A stretch of DNA of 36,233 nucleotides from Lysobacter arseniciresistens ZS79 (GTDB lineage Bacteria; Pseudomonadota; Gammaproteobacteria; Xanthomonadales; Xanthomonadaceae), in the NCBI RefSeq assembly GCF_000768335.1, contig NZ_AVPT01000027.1:1-36233 (forward strand), given 5' to 3'. Every line of letters begins with the position of its first letter. The stretch's first letter is position 1. This document shows, piece by piece, positions 1 to 8,110 of this stretch. The position numbers and the translations under genes are program-made. The notes beneath the pieces are model-generated. The model was given only the letters and a program-made list of their open reading frames with translations, was not told where the DNA came from and did no database searches.

Positions 1-291
1 CCCGACGCGGCGCCGCGGGACCGCGGCCGCGCCGGACCGGCCGCCGCTACGGCCGGCCTCCGGACCGGTGCCGCCGGCACGGAGGTTGTCGCCTCCCTCG
101 CTGCGGCGGACCCAGCGCAGCGCGGCCCAGCCGCTCAGCGGCATGCCCAGCAACCACAGCGGCAACCAGCCAAGCGCCTCGTGGTGGCCGCGTGCGGCCG
201 GCAGCAGCAGGACGAGGGTCGCGCCGATGGCGATGGCGTAACGCAGGACGTCGTCGACGACGGAGCGGCTGGCGGCTTCGGTACGGCGCAT
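1..291 (-). CDS. Putative small membrane protein, 3' end cut by the window edge
   Basis: An open frame starts with ATG at 291 and runs without a stop to base 1, giving 97 residues of an unfinished protein. Residues about 16-34 (LRYAIAIGATLVLLLPAA) and 40-60 (GWLPLWLLGMPLSGWAALRW) are two hydrophobic stretches that would form a membrane hairpin. They are followed by a Gly/Arg-rich hydrophilic tail, which may be a cytoplasmic extension. I do not recognise the family. The membrane segments and the upstream non-coding REP region support a real gene start here. The overlapping Arg-rich frame (47-442, minus) is not protein-like. The Arg/Gly tail could also mean that the real stop was lost or that the frame is wrong near the edge. 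Confidence 0.5.
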   Translation of the reverse strand, partial: MRRTEAASRSVVDDVLRYAIAIGATLVLLLPAARGHHEALGWLPLWLLGMPLSGWAALRWVRRSEGGDNLRAGGTGPEAGRSGGRSGAAAVPRRRVG

Positions 292-411
292 GGGCGTGGT
301 CCTGCGGGAGTGGACCTGCAGGATTGCGCCGGCGCATCTCACGGGCTGCGACCGGTGCATTCGATCCGAGCGACCGGTGCGAGAGGTCGCAAAGCCGCCG
401 GGGCGGGCCTG

Positions 412-484
412 GTAGGAGCGACGCAAGTCGCGACCTGTACATGGCCTCATGAGGTCGGCGGGTCGCGACTTACGTCGCTCCTAC
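412..484. repeat. Inverted pair of REP elements (BIME-like, GTAG type)
   Basis: The left arm (412-435) begins GTAGGAGCGACGCAAGTCGC and the right arm (461-484) is its inverted copy with one mismatch over 24 bases (GCAA against GTAA). The 25-base spacer holds a small CTCATGAG palindrome. Each arm can also fold alone, because GCGAC pairs with GTCGC. A GTAG head followed by a short hairpin is the known layout of REP sequences in Pseudomonas, Stenotrophomonas and Xanthomonas, which are moved by RayT/TnpA-REP proteins. It lies in the 251-base gap between the membrane protein and the patatin gene, beyond the end of the patatin gene. No other copy was noticed in the window. Confidence 0.85.
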
Positions 485-542
485 GGGAAGAGCCCGGCAA
501 CACCCGGATCGCGCGCCCAGGGGCGCCGTCCCGGCGCAAACC

Positions 543-1463
543 TCAATAGCCCGCTTCGTCCAGCGCCCTGTCGGCCTCGTGGCGGCCGAGCGCGATGAGT
601 TCGCGCGCGCGCCAGAACTCGTAGAACTGGCAGGCGTCGCGCGGGATGCGGATCACCAGCTCCGGCGGGTCGAGCGCGAGCTGCACTCGGGCGATCTGCG
701 CCTGCATGGTGTCGAGCGAGCGCGACATCAGTTCGGTGAAACCATAGCGGCCGCTGTCGGGGTCGGCGTCGCGGTGCAGGCGGCGCTCCACCCAGTCCAG
801 CAGGCGGGCGTGGGCCGGCGCCTCGTCGCCGATGCGCGGCCCGGGCGCTGCGGGTTCCGCGGGCGTGCCCGGCGGCCGGTTCGGCCAGCTGTTCATGTCG
901 ACCGCGACCAGCCGGTGCGCGTCCGACAGCCGGCTGGCGGCGATCGGCAGCGGCGCCAGCAGGCCGCCGTCGACCAGCTCGCGGCCGTTGACCCGGTGCG
1001 GGGTGAAGATGCCGGGGATCGCGATCGAACCGCGCACCGCGTCCCACAGGTCGCCCTGCCGCAGCCAGACCTCGCGCTGGCGCACCAGGTCGACCGCGAC
1101 CGCGGTGAAGTCGATCGCCAGGTCCTCGATCCGCAGGTCGCCGGTGCGCTCGCGCAGCGCCGCCATCAGGCGCGTGCCCTCGAACAGCGCCGGCCGCCCG
1201 AACACCGGGTCGAGCAGGCGCAGCATGTCGGTGCGCGACATCGACAGCAGCCAGTCGCGGAACACCGGCAGCTGCCCGGCCGCGAACAGCCCGCCGACCA
1301 GCGCGCCGCTGGACGAGCCGGCCACCGCGACGATGTCGATCCCGCGCGCGACCAGCGCGTCGATCACGCCGATCTGCGCCAGCCCACGGGCGCCGCCGGC
1401 ACCGAGCACCAGCGCGACCGGTTCGCCGCGTTCGATCCGCGGGGCGTCCGCCGGCGCCATCAC
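543..1463 (-). CDS. Patatin-like phospholipase family protein (RssA-like)
   Basis: This 306-residue protein has the patatin fold signature. The glycine-rich oxyanion loop GAGGARG is at 21-27, the nucleophile elbow GSSSG at 49-53 (Ser51) and the catalytic aspartate in the VDGGLL motif is at Asp165. Family members are lipid acyl hydrolases using a Ser-Asp dyad. There is no signal peptide, so it probably acts in the cytoplasm or at the inner face of the membrane. Length and motif order fit the bacterial RssA/YchK group. The substrate cannot be read from the sequence. It starts 25 bases after the WYL regulator gene on the same strand, so the two are probably one operon. A second patatin-like protein is encoded at 6554-7606. 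Confidence 0.9.
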   Translation of the reverse strand: MMAPADAPRIERGEPVALVLGAGGARGLAQIGVIDALVARGIDIVAVAGSSSGALVGGLFAAGQLPVFRDWLLSMSRTDMLRLLDPVFGRPALFEGTRLMAALRERTGDLRIEDLAIDFTAVAVDLVRQREVWLRQGDLWDAVRGSIAIPGIFTPHRVNGRELVDGGLLAPLPIAASRLSDAHRLVAVDMNSWPNRPPGTPAEPAAPGPRIGDEAPAHARLLDWVERRLHRDADPDSGRYGFTELMSRSLDTMQAQIARVQLALDPPELVIRIPRDACQFYEFWRARELIALGRHEADRALDEAGY

Positions 1464-1488
1464 GCGCAGGCCCCGCCGGGCGCGGCGG

Positions 1489-2478
1489 TCACTTCGGGCC
1501 GCGCTCGTAATTGGAGATCGCCAGCTGCAACAGCGTGCGCGCCTGCTCGCGCAGCGACGGCGGCTCGACGATCTCGGCGTCGCTGCCGTAGTGCAGCACG
1601 TCCATCAGCAGCTCTCGGCCGGAGCTGTACGGCAGCTTCAGCTCGTAGCGGCCGTCGGGCAGGAACCGCCCCTGCTGCTGCGAGTGCCAGTGCTCGTCGG
1701 CCACCCAGCGCGCGGCCTTGGCGCTGAACACGATCGTCGCCCAGCCCTTCGGCGTGCCGGAGAAGATCCCGTAGCTCGACGCCAGGTGCCGGTTGAGCTC
1801 CTCGTCGGGCAGGTCGCGCGCGGCCTCGTCGAGCGTGCGCGCGTTGCTGATGCGGTCGACCGCGAAACTTCGCAGCGCCTCGCGCTCATGGTCCCAGGCG
1901 TCGAGGTACCAGTTGTCGCGGTAGTGGGTCAGCCGCTGCGGCGAGACCGTGCGGCGGGTGTGCTGGTCGGTCGAGCGGGCGCGGTATTCGAACGCCAGCT
2001 GGCGGCGGTCGAGCACCGCGGTGGCGACGTGGCGGAACGCGGTCTCGTCGAGCCGGCGGGTGCGGTGCGGAATCACCCGCACGCGCTCGACCGGCACCCG
2101 GCGGCCGCCGGCGTGGTCGTCGAGCAGCTTCTCGATGCGCTGCTGCAGCGGCGCCAGCGCGTTCGACAGCACCCCGCCGCCACTGCGGCTCATCAGCTGC
2201 TGGGCGGCCAGCAGCGAATGCAGCTCCTCCGAACTCAGCCACAGCCCCGGCAGCTCGAACCGGCCCGGATCGTCCGGGTCGTAGCGGAAGCCGGCCTCGC
2301 CGTTGCCGATCACCGGCGCCATCAGCTGGTCGCGCAGGTAGGCCAGGTCGCGGTAGACCGTCGCCCGCGAGCACTCCAGCTCCTCCTGCAGGCGCGGCAC
2401 CGTCACCGGATAGCGCGCCGCGGTGAGGATGCGATGCAGGGCGTGGATGCGTTCGATGCGTTCCATGGCGATGGCCAT
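1489..2478 (-). CDS. WYL-domain transcriptional regulator (YafY type)
   Basis: This 329-residue DNA-binding protein has an N-terminal DeoR/HTH_11-like winged helix at about residues 5-60 (PRLQEELECSRATVYRDLAY is the recognition region). A central WYL domain follows at about 145-225, with the motif NWYLDAWDHE in the position of the name-giving Trp-Tyr-Leu, and then a C-terminal WCX-like region. WYL domains sense ligands, in several cases nucleic acids or nucleotides, and such regulators often control stress or defence genes. Here the only close partner is the patatin-like gene 25 bases downstream. The start at 2478 has no clear ribosome binding site; ATG 2466, four codons in, is equally possible. 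It is divergent from the LolA-like gene, so the 132-base gap may hold its own operator. Confidence 0.88.
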   Translation of the reverse strand: MAIAMERIERIHALHRILTAARYPVTVPRLQEELECSRATVYRDLAYLRDQLMAPVIGNGEAGFRYDPDDPGRFELPGLWLSSEELHSLLAAQQLMSRSGGGVLSNALAPLQQRIEKLLDDHAGGRRVPVERVRVIPHRTRRLDETAFRHVATAVLDRRQLAFEYRARSTDQHTRRTVSPQRLTHYRDNWYLDAWDHEREALRSFAVDRISNARTLDEAARDLPDEELNRHLASSYGIFSGTPKGWATIVFSAKAARWVADEHWHSQQQGRFLPDGRYELKLPYSSGRELLMDVLHYGSDAEIVEPPSLREQARTLLQLAISNYERGPK

Positions 2479-2610
2479 CTCGCGTGGATGAGTGGGGCAA
2501 GGATCGCACCGGCCGCGCCATCGCCGCCAGCGCCGTTGCCGGTCCGGCGCCCATCCCGCGTTGGGCCTTGCATCGGCGGAACTCCGCCGCGGACACCCTT
2601 CGGAGCGGAC

Positions 2611-3198
2611 ATGAACATCAGGACGATCGCGGCAATCACCCTGTCACTGGCGCTGCTGGTGCCGGCACCGTCAGCGGCACAGGCCGCCGGGGACGCGCGT
2701 GCGGAGGTCGACGCGGCGATCGCGCGCTTCGCCCAGGCGAAGAGCTTCCACGCATCGATGAGCACCGACACCAGCCCGCCGGTAACCAGCCAGACCGACT
2801 TCGTCGCGCCCGACCGCTACCGCATGACGATGCCCGACGGCGTGGTCCAGGTGGTGGTCGACGGCACGATGTACATCGACGGCGCCGACGGCGTGCGCAG
2901 CATCCCGGTGCCGCCGGAGGTGCTGGCGCGCTGGAACCAGCGCACCCGCCTCACCGGCCTGGGCCAGGGCATGGCGGCCACCGACCTCGGCGAGGACGTG
3001 CTCGACGGCGCCAGCGCGCGCAAGTACGGCATCAACAGGCCGGGCGAGACGGCCCCGGCGATGACGATCTGGATCGGCGCCGACGGCTACCCGATGCAGG
3101 TGCGCGCCAACGGCAGCGCCGACGGCAAGCCGGTGACCACCACGATCCGCTACTCGCGCTTCAACGACCCGGCACTGGCGATCACCGCGCCGGACTGA
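2611..3198 (+). CDS. Periplasmic LolA/LppX-like protein
   Basis: This is a 195-residue exported protein. Residues 1-25 form a Sec signal peptide (MNIRTIAAITLSLALLVPAP, cleavage likely after SAAQA). The rest resembles the LolA/LppX-LprG fold: a helix with AIARFAQAKSFHASMS, strands carrying DRYRMTMP and VVVDGTMYI, and a late IWIGADGYPMQVR strand before a C-terminal SRFNDPALAITAP. Proteins of this fold bind lipids or lipoproteins in a hydrophobic half-barrel. Whether this one carries lipid is unknown. The start is set by CGGAG at 2601-2605, five bases before ATG. It is divergent from the WYL regulator. It lacks a lipobox, so it should be soluble in the periplasm. Confidence 0.75.
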   Translation: MNIRTIAAITLSLALLVPAPSAAQAAGDARAEVDAAIARFAQAKSFHASMSTDTSPPVTSQTDFVAPDRYRMTMPDGVVQVVVDGTMYIDGADGVRSIPVPPEVLARWNQRTRLTGLGQGMAATDLGEDVLDGASARKYGINRPGETAPAMTIWIGADGYPMQVRANGSADGKPVTTTIRYSRFNDPALAITAPD

Positions 3199-3270
3199 CC
3201 GCTCCGGGCCGGGCGCACCGCCGCCGGCTTTGCCGACCCGGCCGGCCCGTCGGCAATGTGAACGGGGCGG

Positions 3271-3299
3271 TTGGGCCGCCGGCCGCGGCTTGGCATACT
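3271..3299 (+). promoter_or_regulatory. Candidate sigma-70 promoter for the DUF481-like gene
   Basis: TTGGGC (3271-3276) and CATACT (3294-3299) are separated by 17 bases and lie 28 bases before the ATG at 3328. The -10 matches TATAAT at four positions. This is a sequence match only. Confidence 0.4.
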
Positions 3300-3327
3300 G
3301 CGGGCCGGTCCGCCCTGCGATGCGACG

Positions 3328-3987
3328 ATGTCCGCCCTGCTGGGGCTGGCGCTGCTGACCAGCCCGTTCGTCACCCTGCCGCCGCCGGCCGATGTCGGCG
3401 CCCCCGCACTGGTCGCGCTTGGCAGCGACCCGGCGCGGCTGCGCCTGTTCTGCTGGTCGACCCGCTGCGGCGATGCCGAATGGCGGCAGGCGTTGGGGCC
3501 GTCGAGCCTGCTGTTCGCCGGCGGCGGCGCGGCGCGCCCCCCGACCCTGCCCGGCAGCGACCCGTGGATCGGCCTGTACGCACCGGCCCGCTCGCGCACC
3601 CACGCGGCCAGTTACGCCAACAACTGGCGCATCGGCACCCGCTACGGCGTGCAGGCGATCAGCAACGGCCCGACCCGGCTCGACGTGCAGCTCGGCGCCG
3701 GCTACCGGCTGGCCTCGCTGCACGACGACGGCATCGCCCTGCCCGGGCCGGTGCTGCGCGGGGCGCTGGAGATCGCCCACGAGCTCGGCCCGCGCGCGCA
3801 GTGGAACCAGCGTATCCAGTTCGAGACCGGCCAGGGCGTGACGTTCGTGAAGCAGTCGCTCGGCCTCGACGTGGTTTTGTGGCCGTCGTGGACGCTGGAA
3901 AGCGACCTCCTGATCCGCCACGACGAGATGGGCCTGAGCGGCAGCGAGTCGGCCGAGTCGTCATTGCGGTTGCGCCGGCGGTTCTGA
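3328..3987 (+). CDS. DUF481-like (YdiY type) outer-membrane beta-barrel protein
   Basis: This 219-residue protein begins with a short hydrophobic leader (MSALLGLALLTSPFVTL), probably a signal peptide. The C-terminal half has alternating beta-strand patterns: NNWRIGTRYGVQAI, TRLDVQLGAGYRL, GALEIAHELGPRAQWNQRI and SLGLDVVLWPSWTLESDLLI. It ends SSLRLRRRF, with a terminal phenylalanine as in outer-membrane barrels recognised by the Bam complex. The pattern resembles DUF481 proteins such as YdiY, of unknown function. A Cys pair (CWSTRCGD) near the N-terminus may form a disulfide. ATG 3328 is preferred over the upstream in-frame start at 3271 because the leader begins there and a promoter fits before it. 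Confidence 0.65.
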   Translation: MSALLGLALLTSPFVTLPPPADVGAPALVALGSDPARLRLFCWSTRCGDAEWRQALGPSSLLFAGGGAARPPTLPGSDPWIGLYAPARSRTHAASYANNWRIGTRYGVQAISNGPTRLDVQLGAGYRLASLHDDGIALPGPVLRGALEIAHELGPRAQWNQRIQFETGQGVTFVKQSLGLDVVLWPSWTLESDLLIRHDEMGLSGSESAESSLRLRRRF

Positions 3988-4032
3988 GTCGTCGGCGGCG
4001 CGCGTTCAGGCCGGCGTGCGCCGGTCCGCGGG

Positions 4033-4941
4033 TTACAGCCCGAGCAGTTCCCCGGCGCCGCGCTCCAACAGCTGCGCCGCGACCGCGCGCCCGAGCGCTT
4101 CCGGCTCGTCGCCCTCGCCGTCCGCCCGCACCGCGCGGCCGTCGGTGGCCGAGCCGACCAGCCCGTCCAGCCGCAGGCGCCCGCCGTCCAGCGTCGCCAG
4201 CGCCGCCACCGGCACGTGGCAGCTGCCGTGCAGCGCGCGGTTCATCGCCCGCTCGGCCTCGACGCAGCGACGGGTCGGCGCGTGGTCGAGCGCGGCGAAC
4301 AGCGCCAGCGTGGCCGGGTCGTCGTCGCGGCACTCCACCGCGACCGCGCCCTGCGCCGGCGCCGGCAGCCAGTCCGGCGCGACCAGCCGCGAGCGGATGC
4401 GCGCGTCCAGCCCGAGCCGCTGCAGGCCGGCGCAGGCCAGCACGATCGCGTCGTAGTCGCCGGCGTCGAGCTTGGCCAGGCGCGTGTTGACGTTGCCGCG
4501 CAGGTCGTGCAGCTGCAGGTCGGGCCGGCGCGCGCGCAGCTGGGCCTGGCGGCGCAGCGACGAGGTGCCGACCACCGCGCCCTGCGGCAGCGCGTCGAGG
4601 CAGTCGAAACGGTTGCTGATGAAGGCGTCGGCGGAGTCGGCGCGGGCGAGGATCGCCGGCAGCGCGAAGCCCGCCTCCAGCTCCATCGGCACGTCCTTGA
4701 GCGAATGCACCGCGCAGTCGGCATCGCCTCGCTGCATCGCCAGCTCCAGTTCCTTGAGGAACAGCCCCTTGCCGCCGATCGCCGCCAGCGAGCGGTCCAG
4801 CACCTCGTCGCCGCGCGTGCTCATCGGCACCAGTTCGACCTGCAGGCCGGGATGGGCCGCGCGCAGGGCGTCGGCGACGTGCTCGCTCTGCCACAGGGCG
4901 AGCGGGCTCTTGCGGGTGGCGATGCGGAGGGTGCGGGTCAT
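4033..4941 (-). CDS. hemC: Hydroxymethylbilane synthase (porphobilinogen deaminase)
   Basis: This 302-residue cytoplasmic enzyme joins four porphobilinogen molecules into hydroxymethylbilane in tetrapyrrole synthesis. Family features are complete: the N-terminal [13 protein letters not shown] strand, KGLFLKELE (58-66), HSLKDVP with the catalytic Asp83, GTSSLRR (125-131), and Cys241 in HGSCHVPVA, which holds the dipyrromethane cofactor. The length is normal. It follows the AlgR-like gene by 29 bases, the same pairing as algR-hemC in Pseudomonas. hemD, which often comes next, is not here; the convergent DUF481-like gene ends 45 bases away. ATG 4941 has no Shine-Dalgarno sequence and sits just after a -10-like TGCGATAAT. 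Confidence 0.97.
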   Translation of the reverse strand: MTRTLRIATRKSPLALWQSEHVADALRAAHPGLQVELVPMSTRGDEVLDRSLAAIGGKGLFLKELELAMQRGDADCAVHSLKDVPMELEAGFALPAILARADSADAFISNRFDCLDALPQGAVVGTSSLRRQAQLRARRPDLQLHDLRGNVNTRLAKLDAGDYDAIVLACAGLQRLGLDARIRSRLVAPDWLPAPAQGAVAVECRDDDPATLALFAALDHAPTRRCVEAERAMNRALHGSCHVPVAALATLDGGRLRLDGLVGSATDGRAVRADGEGDEPEALGRAVAAQLLERGAGELLGL

Positions 4942-4947
4942 CCGGCG

Positions 4948-4956
4948 ATTATCGCA
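4948..4956 (-). promoter_or_regulatory. Candidate extended -10 just before hemC
   Basis: On the minus strand TGCGATAAT (4956 to 4948) is an extended -10 element (TGn plus GATAAT). A transcript starting seven bases later would begin at or next to the hemC ATG (4941), so it could be leaderless. No good -35 is seen. The site lies in the 29-base gap after the upstream response regulator gene, so hemC could be transcribed on its own as well as by read-through. Confidence 0.4.
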
Positions 4957-4970
4957 GGGCGCGGCCGCCG

Positions 4971-5693
4971 CTACAGGTGCTTGAGGGTCTCGCGCAGGCC
5001 GGCGACGCAGCGGCGGCTCACTTCCAGCGGTTGCTTGCCGTGGCGCAGCACGGCCTGGGTGTGGCCGTCGGGCGCGCGCCGCAGCTCGACGATCTCGTGG
5101 CGGGCGACCAGGCAGTTCCGGTGGATCCGCACGAAGCGGTCGCCGAACTCGTCCTCCAGCGACTTCAGCGACTCCTCGATCAGGTCCTCGCCGCGCGCGT
5201 GGTGGACGACGACGTACTTCTCCTCGGCCTGCAGGTAGCGCACGTCCTCCAGCGGGATCAGCCGCAGGCTGCCGCGCAGGCGCGCGCACAGGTGGCCGCG
5301 CACCGGCGTTTCGGGCGCGGTGCGTTCGCGGCCAGCGGCGAAGGTGCGCGCGCGCTCGATCGCCGCCGCCAGCCGCTCGGCGCGGACCGGCTTGACCAGG
5401 TAGTCGATCGCCTCGGCCTCGAACGCCGACAGCGCGTGGGCGTCGTAGGCGGTGCAGAACACCACCGCCGGGCGCGGTTCGAACGCGGCGAGGTGGCGCG
5501 CGGCCTCCAGCCCGTCGATCTCCGGCATCGCGATGTCCAGCAGCACCAGGTCCGGCCCGTGCTCGGCGCAGGCCTCCAGCGCCTGGCGGCCGTCGCCGGC
5601 CTCGGCCACCACCTCGACCCCGGCCAACTCGCGCAGCAGCCCGCGCAGGCGCTCGCGCGCCAGTGGCTCGTCGTCGGCGATCACCACCTTCAT
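4971..5693 (-). CDS. algR: LytTR-family response regulator, AlgR-like
   Basis: This is a 240-residue two-component regulator. The receiver domain (1-120) has the acidic pair in IADDEP, phosphoacceptor Asp53 ([10 protein letters not shown]), the conserved Thr in FCTAYDAH and Lys101 in [10 protein letters not shown] LytTR DNA-binding domain follows at about 135-238 with [16 protein letters not shown] and [11 protein letters not shown]. In Pseudomonas, AlgR with the sensor AlgZ controls alginate, type IV pili and twitching, and lies directly before hemC, as here. That context supports the name, but the regulon in this organism is unknown. No sensor kinase gene is found within the window; the gene before it encodes an esterase. 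Confidence 0.92.
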   Translation of the reverse strand: MKVVIADDEPLARERLRGLLRELAGVEVVAEAGDGRQALEACAEHGPDLVLLDIAMPEIDGLEAARHLAAFEPRPAVVFCTAYDAHALSAFEAEAIDYLVKPVRAERLAAAIERARTFAAGRERTAPETPVRGHLCARLRGSLRLIPLEDVRYLQAEEKYVVVHHARGEDLIEESLKSLEDEFGDRFVRIHRNCLVARHEIVELRRAPDGHTQAVLRHGKQPLEVSRRCVAGLRETLKHL

Positions 5694-5790
5694 CCGGCGT
5701 CCCCCGTGTGGGTGCTGCGGCCCGCGGGCCGCGTCGTGACGATCTTAGCGCCGCGCCGTGGCGGCTTCAGCGACGCGCGGCCGGGCCCGC

Positions 5791-6486
5791 TCAGGCGGCG
5801 GCGAAACGCCGGCCCAGCCAGTCGCCGAGGTCGCGGATCTGCCCGGCGCAGACCTGGTGCGCCATCGGGTAGGCGTGCCAGTCGACCGCGAAGCCCAGCT
5901 CGCGCAGCGCCGCGGCGCTGCGCTCGCCGGCCTGGAACGGCACCACCGGATCCTGGGTGCCGTGGGCGAAGAACAGCGGCTGGCGCGCGGCGGCGGCGTC
6001 GACGGACCGCGGCAGCGCCGCCAGCGACGCCGGCGACAGCGGCAGGTAGGTCGACAGCGCGACCAGCCCGGCCAGCGGCTCGCGCCGGCGCAGTCCGGTG
6101 GCCAGCGCGACCGCACCGCCCTGGGAGAAACCGGCGAGGATGAGGCGCGACGCCGCGATGCCACGCGCCGCCTCGCGCGCGATCAGCGCCTCGACCTGCG
6201 CCACCGACTGGTCCACCCCGGCCTCGTCGGCGCGGTTGGCGAGGTCGAGCGCGACGATGTCGTACCACGCCCGCATCGGCACGCCGTTGTTGATCGTGAC
6301 CGGCCGCACCGGTGCATGCGGGAACACGAAGCGCAGCGCCGGCCAGTCGCGGCGGACCAGCTCCGGCACGATCGGCGCGAAGTCGTGGCCGTCCGCGCCC
6401 AGCCCGTGCAGCCACAGCACGGTCCATTCGGGGTTGGCGCCGGTTTCCTGTTCGACGGTCTGCAGCAGAGGGGTGGAATCGTTCAT
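5791..6486 (-). CDS. Carboxylesterase / acyl-protein thioesterase-like alpha/beta hydrolase (EstB type)
   Basis: This 231-residue cytoplasmic serine hydrolase belongs to the phospholipase/carboxylesterase family PF02230. The motif [12 protein letters not shown] (25-36) gives the oxyanion region, and GFSQGG (119-124) carries nucleophile Ser121. Asp179 (HGTQDPVVP) and His210 (YPMAHQV) complete the triad. Pseudomonas EstB and eukaryotic acyl-protein thioesterases have the same layout; they cleave short acyl esters or lysophospholipids. Start ATG 6486 gives the family's normal N-terminus and the extension to 6522 adds only a Cys/Arg-rich stretch. There is no ribosome binding site before ATG 6486, which lies six bases after a -10-like CACAAT. 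It is on the same strand as, and 97 bases ahead of, the response regulator. Confidence 0.92.
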   Translation of the reverse strand: MNDSTPLLQTVEQETGANPEWTVLWLHGLGADGHDFAPIVPELVRRDWPALRFVFPHAPVRPVTINNGVPMRAWYDIVALDLANRADEAGVDQSVAQVEALIAREAARGIAASRLILAGFSQGGAVALATGLRRREPLAGLVALSTYLPLSPASLAALPRSVDAAAARQPLFFAHGTQDPVVPFQAGERSAAALRELGFAVDWHAYPMAHQVCAGQIRDLGDWLGRRFAAA

Positions 6487-6492
6487 CGCGGC

Positions 6493-6522
6493 ATTGTGGC
6501 GGCTGCGCGGGCAACGGCACAA
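6493..6522 (-). promoter_or_regulatory. Candidate promoter at the esterase start
   Basis: On the minus strand TTGTGC (6522-6517) and CACAAT (6498-6493) are 18 bases apart. The expected start of transcription, about seven bases further on, coincides with the esterase ATG at 6486. This is a weak match and inference only. Confidence 0.35.
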
Positions 6523-6553
6523 ACCCGTGCGGCCGGGCGTGCCATCGCGGTGC

Positions 6554-7606
6554 TCAGGGCTGCGCGGCCGGCGTGCAGACCGGTTCGCGGTCGACCAGCC
6601 CGAGCCAGGCCTTGCGCTCGACGCACTCGGGCTCGCGCGCCTTCGCCCGCGCCGCGGCCGCCTTGCGCGCGGCGGCGATGCGCTCGGCCTGCTTCGCCGC
6701 GATCGCCTTGCGGATCGCCGGCAACGCGGCCAGCGCGGCCCGCTCGCCTTCGAGGATCGCGCGGTCGCGCTGGGTGAAATCGGCCGAGCCGATGTCGGTC
6801 ACGCGCGGCCGGATCACCACGTCGGCGCGCGCCATCTCCTGCTCGCCGAGCTTCTGGCCCATGATGCTGATCGACTGGTTGATGATCCCGAGCATGTGCG
6901 CCGGGGTCTCGCCGGTCGCCTTGCTGGAGATGTCGACCGCGACCACCACCTCGGCGCCGAGGTCGCGCGCGGCGTCCACCGGCACCGGGCTGACCACGCC
7001 GCCGTCGACGTAATGCCACTTGCCGATCGCGACCGGCTCGAACACGCCCGGCACGCTGCTCGACGCGCGCACCGCCTGGCCGGTGTTGCCGCGCGCGAAC
7101 GCGACCCGCTCGCCGGTCTCGAGCCGGGTGGCGACCGCCGCGAACGGCTTCTGCATCCGCTCCAGCGCGCGCCCGTCGACCTGCGCGTTGACGTAATCCT
7201 GCAACGCCCTGCCCTCGACCAGCCCGCCGGAGAACAGGCTGACGTCGCGGATGCTCGACTCGTCCAGCGCCACCGCCTTGCGCTGCAGCTCGAACGGGTC
7301 CATGCCGCTGGCGTACAGCGCGCCGACCACGCTGCCGGCGCTGGTGCCGGCGACCACGTCGGGGGTGATGCCGTTGGCCTCCAGCATCTTGATCACGCCG
7401 ATGTGGGCGAAGCCCTTGGCCGCGCCGCCGCCCAGCGCCAGCCCGACCCGGATGTCCGGCGCCGGCACCGGCGCGGCGGCCGGGGCCTTCGGCGCCGGCT
7501 CGGGACGGACGGCGTCGCGGCCGCAGCCGGCGACGAGGCCGCAGGCCAGCAGCAGCACGGCCAGCCGGCGACGGCGGGTGGACGGGGTCGGCAACGGGGT
7601 CGACAT
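6554..7606 (-). CDS. Lipid-anchored patatin-like phospholipase
   Basis: This is a 350-residue protein with a lipoprotein signal: basic RRRR, a hydrophobic core and the lipobox LVAGC with Cys28 as the lipidated residue. A Pro/Ala-rich linker leads to the patatin domain with GGGAAKG (59-65), nucleophile Ser89 in GTSAG and the catalytic Asp201 in [12 protein letters not shown]. The C-terminal third has an Ala/Lys/Arg-rich coiled-coil-like stretch ([20 protein letters not shown]). It should hydrolyse acyl chains at a membrane facing the periplasm; Gly at position +2 gives no inner-membrane retention signal. Start ATG 7606 is chosen because it begins the lipoprotein signal. It is divergent from rpsU. 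It differs from the patatin at 543-1463 in having export and a linker. Confidence 0.92.
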   Translation of the reverse strand: MSTPLPTPSTRRRRLAVLLLACGLVAGCGRDAVRPEPAPKAPAAAPVPAPDIRVGLALGGGAAKGFAHIGVIKMLEANGITPDVVAGTSAGSVVGALYASGMDPFELQRKAVALDESSIRDVSLFSGGLVEGRALQDYVNAQVDGRALERMQKPFAAVATRLETGERVAFARGNTGQAVRASSSVPGVFEPVAIGKWHYVDGGVVSPVPVDAARDLGAEVVVAVDISSKATGETPAHMLGIINQSISIMGQKLGEQEMARADVVIRPRVTDIGSADFTQRDRAILEGERAALAALPAIRKAIAAKQAERIAAARKAAAARAKAREPECVERKAWLGLVDREPVCTPAAQP

Positions 7607-7682
7607 GGGCAAGGCACGGGGCGTGAAAGCGCCGCAGCATACGCCGCCGCACCCCCACCCCGGTTGAACGCCGTCTCCCGGC

Positions 7683-7712
7683 TTGCGTTGCCGGAAACCA
7701 CGCCGGTACAAT
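7683..7712 (+). promoter_or_regulatory. Probable sigma-70 promoter of the rpsU operon
   Basis: TTGCGT (7683-7688) and TACAAT (7707-7712) are 18 bases apart, about 50 bases before the rpsU ATG. The -10 matches consensus at five positions. The short AT-containing patch stands out in GC-rich DNA. Confidence 0.6.
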
Positions 7713-7762
7713 ACGCGGCTCGCCCGGACCGATCCGGGCTGTTTACCCGAACCGAGATACCT

Positions 7763-7978
7763 ATGCCCAGCGTCAAAGTCCGCGAAAACGAGCCTTTCGA
7801 GTTTGCCCTGCGTCGCTTCAAGCGCACCTGCGAAAAGGCCGGCGTCCTCGCCGAGACCCGCAAGCGCGAGTTCTACGAGAAGCCGACCCAGGAACGCAAG
7901 CGCAAGGCCGCCGCCGCGGTGAAGCGCCAGTCCCGCCGCGCCTCGCGCGACGTGACCAAGCGCCAGCGGCTGTACTGA
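7763..7978 (+). CDS. rpsU: 30S ribosomal protein S21
   Basis: This is a 71-residue, strongly basic protein of the small ribosomal subunit near the mRNA exit/anti-Shine-Dalgarno region. It begins [20 protein letters not shown], continues [19 protein letters not shown] and ends with a basic tail [14 protein letters not shown], as in gammaproteobacterial S21. Length is normal. The ribosome binding site is weak (GAGA at 7754-7757). As in the classical macromolecular-synthesis operon it is the first gene before dnaG. A strong hairpin follows it, which would let rpsU be expressed at a much higher level than the downstream genes. Confidence 0.98.
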   Translation: MPSVKVRENEPFEFALRRFKRTCEKAGVLAETRKREFYEKPTQERKRKAAAAVKRQSRRASRDVTKRQRLY

Positions 7979-8037
7979 TCGCGCGCTCCTGCGCAGGATC
8001 CCGGCCGCTGCAGGCCGGACTCTTCACAGGAAAGCCC

Positions 8038-8072
8038 AAAGCCGGCCGCGCCGCGAGCGCCGCCGGCTTTTT
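8038..8072 (+). terminator. Intrinsic terminator/attenuator between rpsU and yqeY
   Basis: AAAGCCGGC (8038-8046) pairs with GCCGGCTTT (8062-8070). One mismatch is followed by four more pairs (8048-8051 with 8057-8060) around a five-base loop. The right arm runs into TTTTT (8068-8072). In E. coli a terminator after rpsU partly stops transcription before dnaG, so partial termination is a reasonable inference here. Confidence 0.8.
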
Positions 8073-8110
8073 GCGTTCCCCGCACAATCTTCCCGCCCCA
8101 GGACACCGCC

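Noticed and set aside
47-442. An Arg/Pro-rich 131-codon minus-strand frame
   Set aside because: It crosses the REP pair and has no protein-like pattern; the frame starting at 291 has membrane helices instead.
832-2610. An upstream in-frame extension of the LolA-like gene
   Set aside because: The extension runs antisense through the patatin and WYL genes. The signal peptide and ribosome binding site mark the start at 2611.
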